A stretch of DNA of 64,000 bases from Bacteroidales bacterium. Its GTDB lineage: Bacteria; Bacteroidota; Bacteroidia; Bacteroidales; F082. Positions 60,888 to 64,000 of this stretch are shown piece after piece. Every line of letters starts with the position of its first letter. Positions within the stretch are counted from its first letter, which is position 1. A model generated the notes under the pieces. It did no database searches. It was not told the origin of the DNA and saw only the letters and a program-made list of their open reading frames with translations. The stretch covers positions 1-64,000 of the forward strand of contig JAKIVD010000006.1 in assembly GCA_021647205.1 (NCBI GenBank), written 5' to 3'. The translations under genes were made by a program, and so were the position numbers.

Positions 60888-61637
60888 TTATCCTCCAAAC
60901 CGCTCAAAAACCTTTAGATACTTCAACCCCACCTTTAGCTGGTATTGCTTCCCCTCTGCTTTCAGGAATACCAATCGTTTTTTACGGTCGAGCTTTGTGA
61001 TAAACTCCAGGTTTATAAATGCCGACCGGCTTACTTTTAAAAATAATGCAGGGGGTAATTTTTCGTGTACTTCTGAAAGGTAAAGGCTTACGGTATGGCA
61101 CTGCCCGGTACTTATAAAAATATTAGTATAGTTTCTTTCAGCCTGTAAGTAAACAATTTCTTTGGGGTTGATAAAAATAGCACCCGAGCGGGTGTTGAAA
61201 CGTATTTTATTGGGCAAAATATAATTTAGCAGTTTGCTGATATTTTCTTTTTTATCGGTATCGGCTTTTTCAGATTTGTAGCGTTTTATCGATTTTGAAA
61301 GCAGCGCAGGGTCAATGGGTTTTGTTATATAATCGAAAGCCGAATGGCGGATGGCCTCTATGGCAAATTCATCATAGGCAGTGATAAAAATAATGGTGGG
61401 GTCAACGTCGAAATCTTTTATTTCATGCAACAACTCAAAACCGTTCTTCCCGGGCATTTGCACATCCAGAAAAACAATGTCCGGTTCTTGTTTCAGAATA
61501 ACCGCTACGGCTTCATCAACGCCAGCGTAACTTCCGACAACTTCAACGCCTTCAATTTCTTTAAGCAGTTCAAATAGCAAGAAACGTGCGGTCTTTTCAT
61601 CATCAACAATTATTGCTTTCACTGTATTACTTATCAT
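60888..61637 (-). CDS. LytTR-family response regulator (intact)
   Basis: A 249-residue regulator with receiver (1-125; Asp58 in IVFLDVQMPGKNG, Lys in YITKPIDPALL) and a C-terminal LytTR domain (about 150-249: INPKEIVYLQAERNYTNIFIS and FLKVSRSAFINLEFITKLD). It is translated directly after the propeller-LytS kinase (4 bp gap), so the two form a pair. Homologous to the regulator at 29.3 kb but not closely similar. Its target sites cannot be read because the upstream promoter lies beyond the IS fragment. Confidence 0.94.
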   Translation of the reverse strand: MISNTVKAIIVDDEKTARFLLFELLKEIEGVEVVGSYAGVDEAVAVILKQEPDIVFLDVQMPGKNGFELLHEIKDFDVDPTIIFITAYDEFAIEAIRHSAFDYITKPIDPALLSKSIKRYKSEKADTDKKENISKLLNYILPNKIRFNTRSGAIFINPKEIVYLQAERNYTNIFISTGQCHTVSLYLSEVHEKLPPALFLKVSRSAFINLEFITKLDRKKRLVFLKAEGKQYQLKVGLKYLKVFERFGG

Positions 61638-61641
61638 GATC

Positions 61642-63678
61642 TTATTTTATTGGGATTTGTACTTTGACCCTTGTGCCTGTTGCATCATTTTCATTATTAT
61701 AAAGGTCGGTAATTTTATAAGTCACTTTCGTTTTTTTTAGCTTGTTAAACATCTGGATAATCTGGTTAATGATATCATGCCCTTTGCCGGTTGATATTTT
61801 CTGACTGGCGATCATTTCTTTCGATGCCTTCCTGCCAATACCATTGTCCTGAATAATTAGTATGATATTGCCAGTACCTTCATCTATAATAATGTCCAAC
61901 TGACCTTTCGTTTTTTTATGTGCCAGCCCGTGCTTAATGGCATTCTCGACAAAAGTTTGGATGATCATTTTGGGTACTGCCACTGTCTGGTCAATGTTTC
62001 CTTTTAATGTTACTTCGTAATCGAATGAAAAGTCGTATCTGTATTGCTGTAAAACCAGGTAGTTTTTTACAAACTCTATTTCATCGCTTAACTGAACGGA
62101 TATCTCTTTTGATTTTTGGAGTACACTGCGGATAAGGTTGGAAAAGTTCACTAAAAACCGGTAAGCGGTTTTCTTATCTTTATTGTAAACCATATAACTG
62201 GCGGTATTGATCACGTTGAATGTAAAATGCGGATCCATCTGGTTTTTAATGGTCAGTAATTCCAGTTCGGTCATTCGTTTTTCCTGTTCAAATTTTGCCT
62301 GAAGTGACTTCTTCTGAAAATACATCACAACAAAAAACACAAATGATACCAGCAGATAAATGCCGAGGTAAAGCGGGAAACGCAGGTAGTGAACAGGGTT
62401 TTCAAAATAGGTGTAGAAATAAACAAAATTGTTGGAATAAATTGAAAAGTTGGCTGAGTTGTCTTTGAACCTACATGGAGACAATATGAAACCAGGTTGT
62501 ATGTTTTTGAAATCTACCTTTGCGGGCTTCGAAAAGTCGGGCCGGTATAAGTATGCAAAGTCCGCTCCTTCCTGCCAGTTAAAAATTTCATCGGAACCAT
62601 CAAAATCTATATCAAAAAAATAATTGCGCTCGAGCTTTGTTTTAAATGGTTTTGAAAAACCAAGTTGCTTATCAATCTTATAAAAAACCTTTTGTTCCGA
62701 TTCGTAAAAATATAATACAGGATGATTGTTTTCGGTTTTCTGGGCCAACCCTCTTTCTTCAGGCTCACTGAATTCTCTCCGATAAATCTCATTTCCACTC
62801 AGGTCATACTTTTTCAGTATCCCCGGACTCTTTCCACGTGGTGGCCTGAAAAAAGCATAAACAAATACCTCTCCCTCTTCTAACTGCAAGATAGAATGAA
62901 CGGTAGAAGTGAAGCCTCTGTTTTCAATCGGGGGGAAAACAAAATCCAGGCTTTGATTCAAAACGACCAACCAAGAACTGTGGTCTGTAAAATCAATATA
63001 AGGCAGCAACGAATCCTTCACGTTTTGCGGGGCATAATTTGAAGCTGAAAGAAATGTATTTCCCGATTTATCCTGTAAAACACTTTTAACACCAGCACTA
63101 ATACTTGCCGTTTTACTTTTTTTAAGTACATCATTCTTAATATCGTAAATAAAAACAAAACGGGGCAAGGCACTGTATGCTCCAACAACAGACCCTATTA
63201 TTTCTGAAAAACCATCATTATTCATATCGTAAAGAAGAAAACTGCCAACCAGAACATCCGGAGCCTGGTTATGAAAATTGTATTTGTCAATAAAAACTTC
63301 GAAATTGATCTTGGACAACCTTGCCGGATCAATAATATTTAAAAATAACGAATCATGCTGCCAGGTAAAGAAATATATTTCTTTGGCACTGTCATTATTG
63401 AAATCACCAAATTTTACCCATTGCCGGCCTGGCCATTGTCTTGAAAGGTTTATCTGATCGGTTGTCACCGCGAGTTTTGTTGCCGAACAATCCGTATCTA
63501 TTTGAATAGCCGGGGCAGTATAAATGCTGTCGTTGGCACTATTGTTTCCACTGTAGTGCAAGCAGACGCACTCGCTGTATAAATCATTGTCAAGGTCTGT
63601 AAAATAAATTTTCGATTGGTACCTATACACCTTATCAATCAGTTCGGTTTTGTATTTATCAAAAACTGGCGGCAGCAA
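61642..63678 (-). CDS. Propeller-sensor LytS-type histidine kinase, 5' end cut by an IS fragment
   Basis: A 678-residue frame (first possible start TTG at 63678) with an unusual layout: a beta-propeller-like sensor with FG-GAP/VCBS calcium motifs (DLDNDLYSE about 28, FGDFNNDSAKE about 90, YDMNNDGFSE about 150, DIDFDGSDE about 352), a membrane helix (about 430-450: LGIYLLVSFVFFVVMYF), and a LytS-type kinase with NQMDPHFTFN (His about 481) and PKMIIQTFVENAIKHG. The frame stays open upstream (KKVRRLGSRKINVFCAIIIV leads into LLPPVFDKY), which looks like the true N-terminal anchor, but no start codon survives there: the IS1380-type fragment begins within it. The protein may be truncated or unexpressed. 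Confidence 0.8.
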   Translation of the reverse strand: MLPPVFDKYKTELIDKVYRYQSKIYFTDLDNDLYSECVCLHYSGNNSANDSIYTAPAIQIDTDCSATKLAVTTDQINLSRQWPGRQWVKFGDFNNDSAKEIYFFTWQHDSLFLNIIDPARLSKINFEVFIDKYNFHNQAPDVLVGSFLLYDMNNDGFSEIIGSVVGAYSALPRFVFIYDIKNDVLKKSKTASISAGVKSVLQDKSGNTFLSASNYAPQNVKDSLLPYIDFTDHSSWLVVLNQSLDFVFPPIENRGFTSTVHSILQLEEGEVFVYAFFRPPRGKSPGILKKYDLSGNEIYRREFSEPEERGLAQKTENNHPVLYFYESEQKVFYKIDKQLGFSKPFKTKLERNYFFDIDFDGSDEIFNWQEGADFAYLYRPDFSKPAKVDFKNIQPGFILSPCRFKDNSANFSIYSNNFVYFYTYFENPVHYLRFPLYLGIYLLVSFVFFVVMYFQKKSLQAKFEQEKRMTELELLTIKNQMDPHFTFNVINTASYMVYNKDKKTAYRFLVNFSNLIRSVLQKSKEISVQLSDEIEFVKNYLVLQQYRYDFSFDYEVTLKGNIDQTVAVPKMIIQTFVENAIKHGLAHKKTKGQLDIIIDEGTGNIILIIQDNGIGRKASKEMIASQKISTGKGHDIINQIIQMFNKLKKTKVTYKITDLYNNENDATGTRVKVQIPIK

Positions 63679-63742
63679 TACAATAATTATTGCACAAAAG
63701 ACATTGATTTTTCGGCTTCCCAGTCGCCTGACCTTTTTTAAG

Positions 63743-63976
63743 TTGTCTGACTTTGAAAGTAAAAATGTACAGGTTCGCTTTGATCTGGAAGAGACCTCCA
63801 GCGATGGTGGATTACTTCTGTTAAAGGAAGTAGATAATCAGGCTGGCCTGATTGACAGCTTATCGGTTTGCCTACAGGACAATCGCCACCAAGGTTATGT
63901 AAAGCACAGTTTTGATTCAATGCTTCGCCAACGAATTATGCAAATGGGCCTTCGGGAAAGCCTTTGGCATATTTGA
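63743..63976 (+). mobile_element. IS1380-type transposase, N-terminal fragment
   Basis: From a possible TTG start the frame reads SDFESKNVQVRFDLEETSSD, then GGLLLLKEVDNQAGLIDSLS and HQGYVKHSFDSMLRQRIMQM, the beginning of an IS1380-family DDE transposase. The usual next segment (ALGYEDANDAD-like) is missing; it switches to GLRESLWHI and a stop at 63974. The rest of the element is beyond the window or deleted. It sits in the 5' end of the propeller-LytS kinase gene. IS ends and target duplication could not be identified. Confidence 0.8.
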
Positions 63977-64000
63977 GGTTTTACGAATTTAGACCACTGA

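Overview
The window looks like a chromosomal segment of a Bacteroidota bacterium, most likely a member of the Bacteroidia (Marinilabiliales/Prolixibacteraceae-like; the family level is inference). The signs are many Bacteroidetes-type -7 boxes (TAnnTTTG) close in front of start codons, weak Shine-Dalgarno use, a type IX secretion C-terminal sorting domain, an Omp28-type lipoprotein, LytTR/LytS pairs, MacB/FtsX-type permeases, and the mutY / HU / mini-ribosomal-protein / RNase G neighbourhood. I saw no rRNA, tRNA, CRISPR array or prophage.

Layout. 0-2.9 kb: pdxJ, trmO-like, a four-hairpin repeat array, a thioredoxin and a queuosine-precursor transporter. 2.9-6.5 kb: an arsenic operon on the minus strand (arsR-arsC-arsM-broken four-helix-bundle gene-acr3) with a clear operator/promoter and a divergent nitroreductase. 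6.6-10.2 kb: hydrolase, pepP, manA. 10.3-13.4 kb: a secreted thiol/outer-membrane operon (TlpA-like, beta-barrel, Omp28-like). 13.6-15.0 kb: ECF sigma / anti-sigma / Spy-like operon. 15.1-22.5 kb: secreted proteins (propeller with T9SS tail, BNR/VPS10-like giant, GH13 lipoprotein) with two gene remnants between them. 22.5-29.2 kb: NtrC-type two-component system divergent from an ABC exporter operon that has a sigma-54-like promoter. 29.3-32.0 kb: LytR/LytS/LiaF-like operon whose promoter carries two direct repeats 21 bp apart. 32.3-36.0 kb: ssb, mutY, HU, a 29-residue mS38/bS22-like ribosomal protein and RNase G. 36.1-38.2 kb: a usp-SPOR-usp operon. 38.5-44.1 kb: ruvB, queG, a membrane-anchored AlbA_2 protein, an SSS symporter and tadA. 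44.1-45.15 kb: a 1-kb gene-free island holding a probable long structured ncRNA. 45.2-49.6 kb: dnaG, a probable small RNA, and a RprXY-like two-component system. 49.6-59 kb: serine hydrolase, AlkD-like, rmuC, acyl-CoA ligase, a catalytically dead M1 peptidase homologue and a PfkB kinase. 59.1-64 kb: a decayed zone with a ligase fragment, a LytTR 3' fragment, a broken AAA/DUF4143 gene, then an intact LytTR regulator with a propeller-LytS kinase whose 5' end is cut by an IS1380-type fragment.

The most interesting points are the long ncRNA candidate at 44.26-44.74 kb, the 119-nt sRNA candidate upstream of dnaG, the dead M1 peptidase, the membrane AlbA_2 receptor-like protein, the arsR operator that encloses the -7 box exactly, and three independent genes that lost their middles but kept both ends. 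All positions and motifs were read by eye; no alignment or folding program was run.
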